A stretch of DNA of 13,359 nt from Candidatus Bathyarchaeota archaeon (GCA_016934355.1 JAFGTA010000030.1:1-13359); one strand, 5' to 3'. Counted from the stretch's first letter, positions 6,086 to 13,359 are shown. Notes: generated from the letters alone by a model not told the origin. Made by a program: numbers and translations.

Positions 6086-7441
6086 CTAAAGCGTGTACTC
6101 TTTGCCCACCTCGGGCAGAGCAACCGACCCATAACACTTCTTGAACAGCTCCGGCTCCTCGCAGTGAACAGGGTACACCTTCCCGGGCGCCACGTAATCC
6201 ACCGCCTCCCCCAGCTCCTTCGGGCTCATATGCCCCGACGCGTGAAGCTGATGATACTCCAACCCGAAGTGCCTCAGCCAGTTCAGCAGCACATCGTGCT
6301 CGATATCCTCCTCGCTGAAAGGCTCACTCATACTATAGATATAGTGGCTCCCCGACTCCGGACGCAGATCGATCAGCTCCGTGAAATTGCTGAAATCAAG
6401 GTTCAGGATAAAATCCGTGGGACGCTTCCTAAGCTCCTCAGACGTGATTATCCTGTCCATGAAAGGCCTCTCCCAGTAATAGTAGTCCTTAACGCTATAC
6501 GTGCCGCTCCGCTTCCTACGGTAATACACCCTGACCAGGTCATCCGTATGCGGGTCCGGCAGATCAAGGCGCTCATCCTCTATAAGCCGGTCCAGCAGGT
6601 ACGCCGTCTTCGGGTTGATGACCATCACCCTCCCGCAGCTCTCGGCAGCCCTGTAGAACGTGCGCAGCCTGTCCATGTCCCTGCTCGGGTGAGTGTATAT
6701 CACGGACTTCCCGTCCCTGTCAGCCTCGGCGCAAACCTCCTTGACCCCCCGCTCCACCTGGGCCTCCGACAGGTTCTTCCTCCGCCCCCTCCGCGCCATC
6801 CTAGTGCCCTCGCACACCATGACGCCCGGCTCCGCGTACTGCGCCGACTCCAGAAACTCTTGAGTCATGTCCGCCCGGGGGCCGTGAACCCTCATGTCCC
6901 CCGTGTAGACCAAGGTGCCCTCGCTGTGACGGATGATGTACCCGTAGGCCGCCGGGATGCTGTGGTCTACGTGGATGGGCTCCACCTCGACGCCGTCGAT
7001 CTTAACCAAGTCACCCGTCCTGAAGCCCCTGTAGTCGTGGTCACCGTAGTTGCTCCAGGTGCTGGTCTTCTCCATAGCCTCCATGAACAGCTTAGTGCCC
7101 TTCCCAGAATAGATCGGGATGCAGGGGTCAAGGAACCTGATGTGGTTCACGTGGTCGCTGTGCGCGTGTGTCAAGAACACCGCCTGGTACCCCGGCTCAC
7201 AGTACCCGACGGGCGTCCCCTCGAGCACGTCCTCCCTGTACAGCCCTTCAAGCTCAGGCAGCAAACCGAACTCGAAGTAGTCGCGGAGATACCCCCGCGG
7301 CTGAAGCCAGTTCACGTAGTAGTCGGAGCCCATGGTAAAGCTCTGCCCGAAGTCGAACCAGAGCCGCGTGTCGCCGTCTACCAGCAGTATCTTGTTGCCG
7401 CCTATCTCGCCGACGCCGCCGTAGAACCTCAGGGACACCAT
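6086..7441 (-). CDS. MBL-fold/beta-CASP RNase J-like metallohydrolase
   Basis: 451 residues, cytoplasmic (no signal peptide). The beta-lactamase fold begins with GGVGEIGGNKILL. The zinc motif HAHSDH is at 92-97, the third-ligand region VDHSIPAA around 159-165, and YTGDMR has Asp182. Beta-CASP features follow: an acidic motif in CEGTR (210-214), THPSR around 250-254, and the HASGH motif at 400-404 (RNase J proteins have a comparable H-x-S/N-GH). A final HCEEPELF begins at 427. This layout is that of RNase J-type nucleases and related hydrolases that process or degrade RNA. Activity and polarity cannot be told from sequence, and it is more divergent than typical archaeal RNase J, so no symbol is given. 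The start at 7441 fits a TATA box 24-31 nt upstream, hence an apparently leaderless mRNA. It is divergently transcribed from the mobB-like operon with 77 bp between starts. Confidence 0.85.
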   Translation of the reverse strand: MVSLRFYGGVGEIGGNKILLVDGDTRLWFDFGQSFTMGSDYYVNWLQPRGYLRDYFEFGLLPELEGLYREDVLEGTPVGYCEPGYQAVFLTHAHSDHVNHIRFLDPCIPIYSGKGTKLFMEAMEKTSTWSNYGDHDYRGFRTGDLVKIDGVEVEPIHVDHSIPAAYGYIIRHSEGTLVYTGDMRVHGPRADMTQEFLESAQYAEPGVMVCEGTRMARRGRRKNLSEAQVERGVKEVCAEADRDGKSVIYTHPSRDMDRLRTFYRAAESCGRVMVINPKTAYLLDRLIEDERLDLPDPHTDDLVRVYYRRKRSGTYSVKDYYYWERPFMDRIITSEELRKRPTDFILNLDFSNFTELIDLRPESGSHYIYSMSEPFSEEDIEHDVLLNWLRHFGLEYHQLHASGHMSPKELGEAVDYVAPGKVYPVHCEEPELFKKCYGSVALPEVGKEYTL

Positions 7442-7464
7442 ACCGGCTGTGAATGTACCCGGCG

Positions 7465-7472
7465 CCTATAAG
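7465..7472 (-). promoter_or_regulatory. TATA box of the RNase J-like gene
   Basis: On the minus strand CTTATAGG lies 24-31 nt before the ATG at 7441. This is the canonical archaeal distance to a transcription start at the start codon. No Shine-Dalgarno sequence precedes the ATG, consistent with leaderless translation. Confidence 0.55.
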
Positions 7473-7488
7473 AAGCATAGGGAATGAA

Positions 7489-7494
7489 TTTATC
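7489..7494 (+). promoter_or_regulatory. TATA-like box of the mobB-like operon
   Basis: TTTATC lies 25-30 nt upstream of the ATG at 7519. It sits back to back with the minus-strand TATA box at 7465-7472, so both divergent genes are driven from about 77 bp. The spacing favours ATG 7519 over GTG 7516. Confidence 0.5.
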
Positions 7495-7518
7495 CGGTCC
7501 CGCGGCTAAACGTGGGTG

Positions 7519-8280
7519 ATGACCCCACCCAAAACCGTCGCAGTCGTCGGCTACAAAGACTCCGGGAAGACCCGCGTCGTCGAGGCCCTCGTCAACGAAC
7601 TCACAGGCAGAGGACGGAGGGTGGGCACCCTCAAGCACACAGCCGAGGACACAGGGTTCGACACCCCCGGCAAAGACACGGCGCGTCACCGCGAAGCAGG
7701 GTCCAAGGCCACCGCCATACTCCACGACAACGCCGCCGCCATCTTCATCGACGACCATGTCTCAGTCGCCGACGCTGTCAAGGCGCTTGGACACCTAGAC
7801 ATACTCATCATAGAGGGCTTCAAGACGCTGGACACTCACGCCCGGATACTGGTGCCCAGAAAGGACGAGGACGTAGGCAAGCTATCTAACGGTCTGGAGA
7901 TAGCGGCTGTTATGATAACCGGCTCAGGGTTCACAGGCGTCACAGACCTGCCTATGGTGCCCCTCGCAGAGGCCTCAAGGCTAGCAGACATCGTCGAGGA
8001 CAGATCGTACCCCATGCTCCCCGGCGTCAACTGCCGAGGCTGCGGCTACGACGACTGCCGAAGCCTAGGCGAAGCCATCCTCAGAGGCGAAGCGGATGCC
8101 AGCCAGTGCGTCAGAAACAGCGTCGAGTTCACCCTACGCGTCAACGGCGAACCCGTGCCCCTCGGAGGCTTCGTCCAGCGGGCGTTCAAGGGCATGCTAG
8201 TCGGGTTCCTCAAGTCCCTCAAGGGCGGCGACGACCCCCGACGGGTCGAGATAGCGTTCGAGGTACAGGAAGATGAGTGA
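7519..8280 (+). CDS. mobB: MobB-like P-loop GTPase with C-terminal 4Fe-4S domain
   Basis: 253 residues from ATG 7519; an in-frame GTG at 7516 would add one residue. Numbering here counts from the GTG. Residues about 6-165 form a MobB P-loop NTPase: GYKDSGKT (Walker A, 12-19), KHTAEDTGFDTPGKDTARH, AGSKATAILHD, and a Walker B-like LIIEGFK. MobB assists attachment of GMP to molybdopterin during synthesis of the bis-MGD cofactor of molybdo- or tungsto-enzymes. A second domain carries C173-x2-C176-x4-C181-x16-C198, the spacing typical of 4Fe-4S domains in redox proteins such as RnfB and corrinoid Fe-S subunits. The C-terminal about 50 residues form an unassigned mixed domain (FTLRVNGEPVPL...RRVEIAFEV). 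The fusion suggests an Fe-S-dependent or Fe-S-sensing variant. The stop overlaps the start of the next gene by 8 bp, implying an operon. Confidence 0.85.
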   Translation: MTPPKTVAVVGYKDSGKTRVVEALVNELTGRGRRVGTLKHTAEDTGFDTPGKDTARHREAGSKATAILHDNAAAIFIDDHVSVADAVKALGHLDILIIEGFKTLDTHARILVPRKDEDVGKLSNGLEIAAVMITGSGFTGVTDLPMVPLAEASRLADIVEDRSYPMLPGVNCRGCGYDDCRSLGEAILRGEADASQCVRNSVEFTLRVNGEPVPLGGFVQRAFKGMLVGFLKSLKGGDDPRRVEIAFEVQEDE

Positions 8281-9007
8281 GCCCCTACACATCTGCATCG
8301 ATAGCAACGAGGCTTCCAGCCGCCGAGACATAGTCAACTACATGATGTGGAACGGCGTCGAAGTCGACGTACGGCGGCTCGACGTATGCGACTACGTCGT
8401 CAGCGACCGCGTCGGCGTCGAACGCAAAGACGTCAGCGACTTCCTCGGCAGCATGAAGGACGGCCGCCTCTTCAACCAGGCACGGGACATGTCCGAGATA
8501 TACGAGCGCCCCGTAGTCATCCTCGAAGGACAGCTCAGCCGCGCATTCAAACGCAGCGCCATGAAGCCCGCAAGCGTCTACGGCGCCCTCAGCAGCCTAG
8601 CTCTGGACTACGGCGTAAACATCATCCCCACCGACAGCCCCGAGTCCACCGCCGTGCTCCTCCACCGGCTCGCCTACCGCGAGCAAGCCAAGGAGGACCG
8701 CACCATACAGCTCCGAAGCGTAAACCGGAGCCTGCCCCTCCACGAGCAGCAGGTATTCCTCCTCTCAGGGCTCCCCCAGATAGGCACCACCCTCGCCCAG
8801 GAGCTGCTCAACGCCTACGACTCCCCGATCAGGGTGATAGAGGAGTTCGCAAACGCCGAGGTGCGGGTCAGCAAGAGCGGCAAAACAAAGAAGCTGCTGG
8901 GGCCGCTGGCCGAGGTGAAGGGCGTGGGACCCGTCATCGTCGAGAAAGCGCAGCGGCTGCTACGCGAGTCATACCCCGCCCTCTGCGGCGCCGAGGAGAA
9001 GGATTGA
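8273..9007 (+). CDS. XPF/ERCC4-family structure-specific nuclease, helicase-less form
   Basis: 244 residues. Residues 1-140 are an ERCC4 nuclease domain. Visible acidic/basic active-site residues are D10 and E13 (IDSNE), D40 (CDY), E50-R51-K52 (VERK) and D56. Next come DGRLFNQ and PVVILEG, strongly characteristic of the family. The C-terminal part has two helix-hairpin-helix motifs, about 158-192 (LSGLPQIGTTLAQELL) and 212-230 (LAEVKGVGPVIVEKA), which dimerise and bind DNA. It matches the short archaeal XPF type, lacking the helicase of Hef. Such enzymes cut flaps, splayed arms and branched DNA in repair and fork restart. Two oddities: the usual Gly of GDxnERKx3D is Cys39, and no PIP-box is evident at the C-terminus, although crenarchaeal XPF proteins use one to bind PCNA. 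The start at 8273 has GAGGT (8260-8264) 8 nt upstream. Co-transcribed with the mobB-like gene. Confidence 0.9.
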   Translation: MSEPLHICIDSNEASSRRDIVNYMMWNGVEVDVRRLDVCDYVVSDRVGVERKDVSDFLGSMKDGRLFNQARDMSEIYERPVVILEGQLSRAFKRSAMKPASVYGALSSLALDYGVNIIPTDSPESTAVLLHRLAYREQAKEDRTIQLRSVNRSLPLHEQQVFLLSGLPQIGTTLAQELLNAYDSPIRVIEEFANAEVRVSKSGKTKKLLGPLAEVKGVGPVIVEKAQRLLRESYPALCGAEEKD

Positions 9008-9023
9008 GTCTATCACAGGTTTC

Positions 9024-9245
9024 TCATCCTAAGAACTTGGTTAGAACCTTCATCGTCATCTCGCTGAACTCCTGCTCCTCCCTCAAACGCTTCGCGTCGC
9101 GGGTGTCCCAGGTGTACGACCTGATGCGGTAAATGAACTCGTCCACTACCTTGAAGACGATCGGCAGCGGGTCCTTCTCCACAGCCAGGAAAGTGCCGGC
9201 CTCCTCGTTAAGCCACGCCCTAAGAACATCATCGGATGGTATCAC
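9024..9245 (-). CDS. small alpha-helical hypothetical protein
   Basis: 73 residues, GTG start. The sequence is rich in charged helical segments (DDVLRAWLNEEAGTF, VFKVVDEFIYRI, RDAKRLREEQEFSEM) with no Cys, signal peptide or membrane segment, so it is probably a small soluble protein. I do not recognise the family. A strong TATA-like CCTTATATC (minus strand, 9277-9285) lies 32-40 nt upstream. GGAG (minus, 9260-9257) ends about 11 nt before the GTG. These signals plus balanced amino-acid usage support a real gene. It converges on the XPF-like gene, with 16 bp between the stop codons. Confidence 0.6.
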   Translation of the reverse strand: MIPSDDVLRAWLNEEAGTFLAVEKDPLPIVFKVVDEFIYRIRSYTWDTRDAKRLREEQEFSEMTMKVLTKFLG

Positions 9246-9276
9246 GTTAGTCCCCGCTCCAGTGCCTGACTGACTA

Positions 9277-9285
9277 GATATAAGG
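9277..9285 (-). promoter_or_regulatory. TATA box of the small hypothetical gene
   Basis: CCTTATATC on the minus strand would place transcription start about 10 nt before the GTG at 9245. It is one of the better archaeal TATA matches in the window. Confidence 0.45.
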
Positions 9286-9327
9286 TAAATCGAATGAGGA
9301 TATGGAGCCGCGATCCAACGCCTTGAG

Positions 9328-9387
9328 CTAAATCCTCTCCAGATACCGCTCCAGCTCCCACCACCGCGTCTCAGACTCGTCCAGCCT
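9328..9387 (-). pseudogene. possible remnant of a coding C-terminus
   Basis: On the minus strand a 19-codon stretch (RLDESETRWWELERYLERI) ends at TAG 9330-9328. It is preceded directly by an in-frame TGA and has no start codon. Its amphipathic, charged composition looks like the end of a helical protein. It may be debris of a lost gene, or chance in a short frame. Confidence 0.2.
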
Positions 9388-9393
9388 TCAGCC

Positions 9394-9411
9394 AGTTTAG
9401 GCGCCTAAACT
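9394..9411. promoter_or_regulatory. 18-bp perfect palindrome upstream of the phosphoesterase gene
   Basis: AGTTTAGGCGCCTAAACT is its own reverse complement with no spacer. It lies 87 bp before the ATG at 9499 in a 253-bp intergenic region. A spacer-free palindrome cannot make a good hairpin, so a dimeric protein-binding site (operator) is more likely than a terminator. A single half-site (GTTTAGGC) occurs at 12135 inside the M14 gene, probably by chance. Confidence 0.45.
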
Positions 9412-9498
9412 ATGGGTTATGTTGAAGCCGGGTCACCTGCCCGCGTATTTTGAAAAGCGTAAAGTAAGAGCTTGTCACCGTATTCTACGTGAACCATA

Positions 9499-11670
9499 AT
9501 GAGACCCTTGAATAGAAGGTCAATGAGCGTCATCCTAATCGTGGCGCTGACAGCGAGCACTCTCGGACCCGCGCTGGTCCGCGGATACACGGCGGAGGTG
9601 ATAACCGGCACCATCGCGAGCCCTCTCCCAACCAGGCCCGAGCCAGTGCTAATAGGAGGAACACTCGACGTAGTGGTGAAATCCGCGTCTGAGCCAGGCA
9701 CAGTCTCGGCGCGGGTCTACAACCCGTACGACTCGGCCAGCCTCACTCTATCAGATACATCAGCCGGAGGCGATGAGACGTACACACTCACATTCAAAGT
9801 CCCGGACGACATCCTACCCGGGCTCTACTCCCTGAACCTCGCCTACACGGTTGGCGGCAACCCTGTCAACGTAACTCAGAGCAGGTGCGTCTGGACCATG
9901 GAGGAGTGGCCCACCGAGCTCACCATCGGCCACATCAGCGACATCCACCTACCCTACGGGGCTGACTGGTTCGCAAGGTACGCCTACGAGACAAACCTGG
10001 TGAACCCAGACATGGTGATCATCACAGGCGACATAGTCGACGTCGAGACCATCGCCGCGGCGTGGAGCCACTTCCAGGGCACCTTGCAGCAGATGGATCA
10101 ACCAACCTTCGCCCTCCCGGGTAACCATGACTACACATCGGGCAGCGTGCTATGGCAGAAGTACGGTGGCATGCTCAACTACAGCATAACCATGGGCGAC
10201 TTCCTCTTCGTCGCGTTGAACAGCAGGGGTGGCGGCTTCATCGAGCCGCCGGACCTCGTCTGGGCCGAGAAAGTGCTCCAGGAGAACCCCGACAAGGTCA
10301 AGATAATTGGGTTCCACCACCCTCTCCTCAGCAGCGAGTACGAGGACGACGAGGGAGCCGTGACGGGCGGCGAGATCACCGGCAGCTACACCGACATCGA
10401 GGAGTTGACAGACGCCATGTACTTCACATGGTTAGCCAACATGGACGAGGCAACCGAGATACTAAGACTCATCGAGACCTACGATGTCCGACTCATATTG
10501 GCGGGCCACGTGCACAGGGACATGATCTACATACTCAACGGCGAGCACTACTTCGTCACAACCACAGCCATAGGCGGCGGCCTCCCAGAGAACAGCTACC
10601 ACGGGTCACGGCTCATCACCATAGACGACGAGGGCAACGTCAAGTTTGACTGGTACGCGGACATGTACCTCTTCGAGCCACCAAACTCGGTGCCCACTGG
10701 AGAGCTGAGCTACCTATACAAGAAGCAAAACAACGGCACCCAGAAGGCGGTGTCCGCCCACATAGAGAACGGGCTGGAGATGCCGCTGGACGACGCACGG
10801 CTAGAGTTCATCGTAAACGGTGACAACGACGTCTCATCATACAGCTTCTACCCTGAGGAGCCTGACAGTTACGAGACCTACACGACGGCGAAGGGCCACA
10901 GGTTCGTAGCCTATATGGACCTGTCAGAGTCAAGCACCTACGACCTAACCCTCGCATCGGAGACTGACAGCGAGGAGCCGGCAATAACGCTACACCTCCC
11001 CGAGAGCTACGACAGCATGGCTGGCCTCAACGCCGTGATCGAGGTCACTGACGCCGGCTGGGGAGTAAGCGAGGTAGAGGCCAGCTACTCAATGGACGGC
11101 GGCGCAAGCTGGACGCCTTTAGCCCTGACGCAGGAGCCCGGCATAGCCAGCCTCGACTGGGTCTACACCTATGAATCTGACTACTACGAGGTTACTATAC
11201 CGGACGCCTCCGGTGAGGTCACCCTCAAGGTGGAGGCCGCGGACTTCGCGGGCAACACCGCGTCCTCGGAGGCCACGACGTCGTCGACGCCCACCGTGGA
11301 GGAGTACACGCTCACCGTGGAGTCGGAGCCTAGCGGAGTCACGGTCATGGTGAACGGGGACACCGAGACGACTCCCTACGCCGAGACCCTTGAGGAGGGC
11401 TTCTACACGGTTGAGGCTCAGCCTTCCGTGACGGTGGGAGGCGCCGAGTACACGTTCACCGAGTGGGGTGACGGAGAGACTTCCACATCGAGGACGGTGG
11501 ACCTCAGCTCGGACACGACGCTGACGATACTCTACGAGGAGGTGCAGGAGGAGCCGGAGCCCGAACATGAGGAGGAGCCCAGCGGCGGAATACCGATCCC
11601 ACCAGCCTTCATCATCGCAGGCGTATTGGCCAGCCTCCTAGTGAGGACCAAGAGGAAAAGAAGGCTCTAA
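9499..11670 (+). CDS. secreted calcineurin-like metallophosphoesterase with Ig-like domains and C-terminal anchor
   Basis: 723 residues. A signal peptide occupies about 1-29 (basic MRPLNRR, hydrophobic core, LVRGYTA). An N-terminal beta-sandwich (about 45-125) precedes the catalytic domain. The complete two-metal phosphoesterase set is visible: D148-x-H150, GD178IVD, GN209HD, H273-H274-P, and GH337-V-H339. The C-terminal half holds a beta domain (about 400-480), an Ig-like domain (about 493-590, DGGASWTPL and LKVEAADFAGNTA) and a PEGA-like domain (about 598-680, VESEPSGVTVMVNGD...TEWGDGE). An acidic spacer (EEPEPEHEEEPSGG) leads to a short hydrophobic segment (700-715) and the basic tail RTKRKRRL. 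The enzyme thus acts outside the membrane on phosphate mono- or diesters; the substrate is unknown. The tail resembles tripartite surface-sorting signals, but no standard PGF motif is present. A T run follows 15 nt after the stop. It converges on the M14 peptidase gene. Confidence 0.9.
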   Translation: MRPLNRRSMSVILIVALTASTLGPALVRGYTAEVITGTIASPLPTRPEPVLIGGTLDVVVKSASEPGTVSARVYNPYDSASLTLSDTSAGGDETYTLTFKVPDDILPGLYSLNLAYTVGGNPVNVTQSRCVWTMEEWPTELTIGHISDIHLPYGADWFARYAYETNLVNPDMVIITGDIVDVETIAAAWSHFQGTLQQMDQPTFALPGNHDYTSGSVLWQKYGGMLNYSITMGDFLFVALNSRGGGFIEPPDLVWAEKVLQENPDKVKIIGFHHPLLSSEYEDDEGAVTGGEITGSYTDIEELTDAMYFTWLANMDEATEILRLIETYDVRLILAGHVHRDMIYILNGEHYFVTTTAIGGGLPENSYHGSRLITIDDEGNVKFDWYADMYLFEPPNSVPTGELSYLYKKQNNGTQKAVSAHIENGLEMPLDDARLEFIVNGDNDVSSYSFYPEEPDSYETYTTAKGHRFVAYMDLSESSTYDLTLASETDSEEPAITLHLPESYDSMAGLNAVIEVTDAGWGVSEVEASYSMDGGASWTPLALTQEPGIASLDWVYTYESDYYEVTIPDASGEVTLKVEAADFAGNTASSEATTSSTPTVEEYTLTVESEPSGVTVMVNGDTETTPYAETLEEGFYTVEAQPSVTVGGAEYTFTEWGDGETSTSRTVDLSSDTTLTILYEEVQEEPEPEHEEEPSGGIPIPPAFIIAGVLASLLVRTKRKRRL

Positions 11671-11685
11671 GGCCCCAAATTTATC

Positions 11686-11693
11686 TTTTTTTT
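11686..11693 (+). terminator. T-run terminator after the phosphoesterase gene
   Basis: Eight consecutive T residues lie 15 nt after the stop codon in the 45-bp gap between convergent genes. Archaeal RNA polymerase commonly terminates at such runs without a hairpin. Confidence 0.5.
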
Positions 11694-11715
11694 GACCAGA
11701 GAAAGAAAAGCGTTA

Positions 11716-13359
11716 TTAAGGGTTAGAGAACAGGCTGTTGAACAGCAGCTTGTAGGTGCCGTGGGTCTGAGCGCGGTGCTGCGGACGGAACCCGAACAGG
11801 ACGACCCGTCCCTTCCCCACCTCTGCGACTATTAGCGCAGGTTTCCCGGCGATGTGCTTCTCTCCGTCGAGCCACCCGCTCTGAAGCACCTGGTGGCTCG
11901 GGTATCTGGCGACTATCTCTACTCCCTGGCTTTCGAGGCTGGGCTTCACGTCGAAGACGGGGCTGTCCCAGAAGAACAGGGTCGAGTCCTCGGGCATCCC
12001 GTATCCCAGCGGGTGCGTGTTGTCGACTTCGACGCGCAGCGTCGACGCTGGACAGAAGAACTCCTTGGAGGACTTCCCCCTCACAGAGTCGCCTATTCCC
12101 AGGCTGAACGCCTCCGCGGCGAACACGCTGGACTCGTTTAGGCACACCAGGGTCCCTCCCTTTGAAACGTAGCTTACGAGACGCTCCGCGCCTTCCTTCC
12201 CCATGCCGCTCCTGTACTCGGGCGGGACTTTGGGTATGGGGAACCCCCTCTCCTTGAAGTGCTCCTCTATCCCCTCGCCGAGGATGGCCCAGGCGGGGTC
12301 GCTTGGAAGCACGATGGCGTCGAACCTGCCGCTCAGGTTCTCGTCGATCCCCTCGTCCCTCAGAGTCTCGTAGCCGAAGCCGAACTGCTCAAGCACCAGA
12401 CGAGTCCACCCCTCGTCGGCGTTACCTCCGTAGTACCGCTGGTAGAGGCCGACGCGGAGCTTGGACACCTCGAAGGCTTCAGGCTTCTCCTGCAAGGCGT
12501 GGAACGTCACACCGAGACCCGACGCGATCTTACCAAGCAACTCGTCCCCGGGGCTCGTCACGAAGGCCCCCGCTGGAAGCCAGTAACCGCCACAATCCAC
12601 GAGCTCAGTCGAGCGCCAGACCCTGGCTCCCGAGTCCAGGAGAGCCATAGCCGCCCTGTAGCTGTCGTTGTGCCTGCAGTCGAGGGCGTAGCCGTGCACG
12701 GATGTGCCCGCAATCTCGCCGACGGGCTTCTTGGCCTCCTCTATACGCTCTAGCGGTATCGGGGGAACCGTTGTCACGGGTTTCACCTTCACGCCCATGA
12801 ACTCAGGCATCGTGTCCGTGGCTTTGTCTCTGGGCGCCCGAGGGGTGCCGTCCTTCTCACGGGTCCAGGCGTTGTCCGGGTAGAACGTCCTCTCCAGCAG
12901 GTTCTTCACTACTCCGTACTTGGGCTGCGCGTTGAAGACTACGAAGGAGCCTTCTCCGTACCTTACACCGTCGGCCTCAAAGCCCTTTGGCGCGGCGTGG
13001 ATCTCGACTCCTTGGACGAGGAGCTTATCGACGAGTATCTGCGCCGAGGAGGGATCGTGCTGCTGAGCGGGGATCACGTAGGCCTGGTACTTATCATTTG
13101 AGCCCTTCTCGGTCTGCCTCCGCGCCTTGAGGACCGCGTTCCTCAGCACTGTCTCCCTGTTTCTGGCGGCGTGGTCAAGGGTCGCCCACGCCGAGACCTT
13201 TATCTGCTCCACCATCTCGCGGAGCCTCCACCAGCCCCCCTCCCACGGGTGAGGGAAGTTGGTCTGGGCGACGTACTCTGGGAAGCTGAAGTGGTTGCCC
13301 TTAAGCTGGTCCATGTGGATGTAGAGAGGCGTGGCGAGGTTGGCGCTGGCCGTCTCGGT
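11716..13359 (-). CDS. M14-family zinc carboxypeptidase, C-terminal part (5' end beyond the window)
   Basis: The minus-strand frame stays open through the right edge, so the Met at 13314 is internal. The upstream-most residues read TETASANLATPLYIHMDQLK. I recall E-x-A-S...ATP as a segment near the catalytic Glu in large M14 (carboxypeptidase A superfamily) proteins; the Glu codon is at 13356-13354. The zinc-binding HxxE and His ligands would lie outside the window. Downstream are a helical segment (MVEQIKVSAWATLDHAARNR), a linker, and a C-terminal alpha/beta domain. That domain (about RVGLYQRYYGGNADEGWTR to DAIVLPSD, then GGTLVCL) resembles a class I glutamine-amidotransferase-like fold, as seen in long M14 proteins. 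It ends with the family-like GFRPQHRAQTHGTYKLLFNS. It is probably an exported peptidase acting on peptides or cell-surface polymers; export cannot be checked here. Confidence 0.85.
   Translation of the reverse strand, partial: TETASANLATPLYIHMDQLKGNHFSFPEYVAQTNFPHPWEGGWWRLREMVEQIKVSAWATLDHAARNRETVLRNAVLKARRQTEKGSNDKYQAYVIPAQQHDPSSAQILVDKLLVQGVEIHAAPKGFEADGVRYGEGSFVVFNAQPKYGVVKNLLERTFYPDNAWTREKDGTPRAPRDKATDTMPEFMGVKVKPVTTVPPIPLERIEEAKKPVGEIAGTSVHGYALDCRHNDSYRAAMALLDSGARVWRSTELVDCGGYWLPAGAFVTSPGDELLGKIASGLGVTFHALQEKPEAFEVSKLRVGLYQRYYGGNADEGWTRLVLEQFGFGYETLRDEGIDENLSGRFDAIVLPSDPAWAILGEGIEEHFKERGFPIPKVPPEYRSGMGKEGAERLVSYVSKGGTLVCLNESSVFAAEAFSLGIGDSVRGKSSKEFFCPASTLRVEVDNTHPLGYGMPEDSTLFFWDSPVFDVKPSLESQGVEIVARYPSHQVLQSGWLDGEKHIAGKPALIVAEVGKGRVVLFGFRPQHRAQTHGTYKLLFNSLFSNP

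Noticed and set aside
6164..7471. 435-codon open frame antisense to the RNase J-like gene
   Set aside because: Its product is rich in His, Arg, Pro and Val with no domain logic, as expected opposite a GC-rich gene. The minus-strand frame carries complete MBL/beta-CASP motifs.
9417..9701. 94-codon minus-strand frame overlapping the phosphoesterase start
   Set aside because: It overlaps the signal-peptide region of a well-supported gene. Only its last 26 codons, downstream of the minus-strand ATG at 9497, look protein-like.
12259..12753. 164-codon plus-strand frame opposite the M14 peptidase gene
   Set aside because: It is an antisense shadow of a family-recognisable peptidase C-terminal region.
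1..13359. tRNA, rRNA, CRISPR array, insertion sequence or integrase
   Set aside because: The sequence was scanned by eye for T-loop motifs, regularly spaced direct repeats, terminal inverted repeats and recombinase motifs. None was convincing. A dedicated tRNA or covariance search could still find something missed by eye.

Overview
The window looks archaeal, probably from the TACK side and possibly Bathyarchaeia-like; this placement is inference. TATA-type boxes sit about 25-31 nt upstream of start codons with little or no leader. There is a helicase-less XPF/ERCC4 nuclease, a MobB protein with a C-terminal Fe-S domain, and large secreted beta-rich surface proteins of archaeal type. No rRNA, tRNA, CRISPR array or insertion sequence was found.

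Layout. (i) 1-1228: 3' part of a gene for a repetitive secreted or surface beta-sandwich protein. (ii) About 1229-5990: an AT-rich accessory stretch. It holds a secreted beta-helix/Ig-like protein (1653-3812, +), and a minus-strand pair made of a PAS-domain protein (4913-4185) and a small zinc-finger-like protein (4163-3939). A gene-poor 1.17 kb follows, with a decayed multi-lesion gene (5268-5830), short inverted repeats and a strongly A/C-skewed tract. (iii) 6086-9245: a GC-rich block. An MBL/beta-CASP RNase J-like hydrolase (-) is divergent from a mobB-like plus XPF-like two-gene operon (+) whose stop and start codons overlap; a small hypothetical gene (-) converges on that operon. (iv) 9246-13359: a secreted metallophosphoesterase (+) with an 18-bp perfect palindrome upstream, converging on a 5'-truncated M14-family carboxypeptidase (-).

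The genes do not form one obvious pathway. The best functional links are the mobB-like/XPF-like operon with its divergent, apparently leaderless promoter pair, the PAS/zinc-protein pair, and the exported proteins at the cell surface (beta-helix protein, phosphoesterase, probably the M14 peptidase). No clearly new defence or mobile system is visible. The most checkable unusual signals are the palindrome at 9394-9411, the decayed gene at 5268-5830, the small Ada-like zinc protein beside the PAS gene, and the A/C-skewed tract at 5831-5980.
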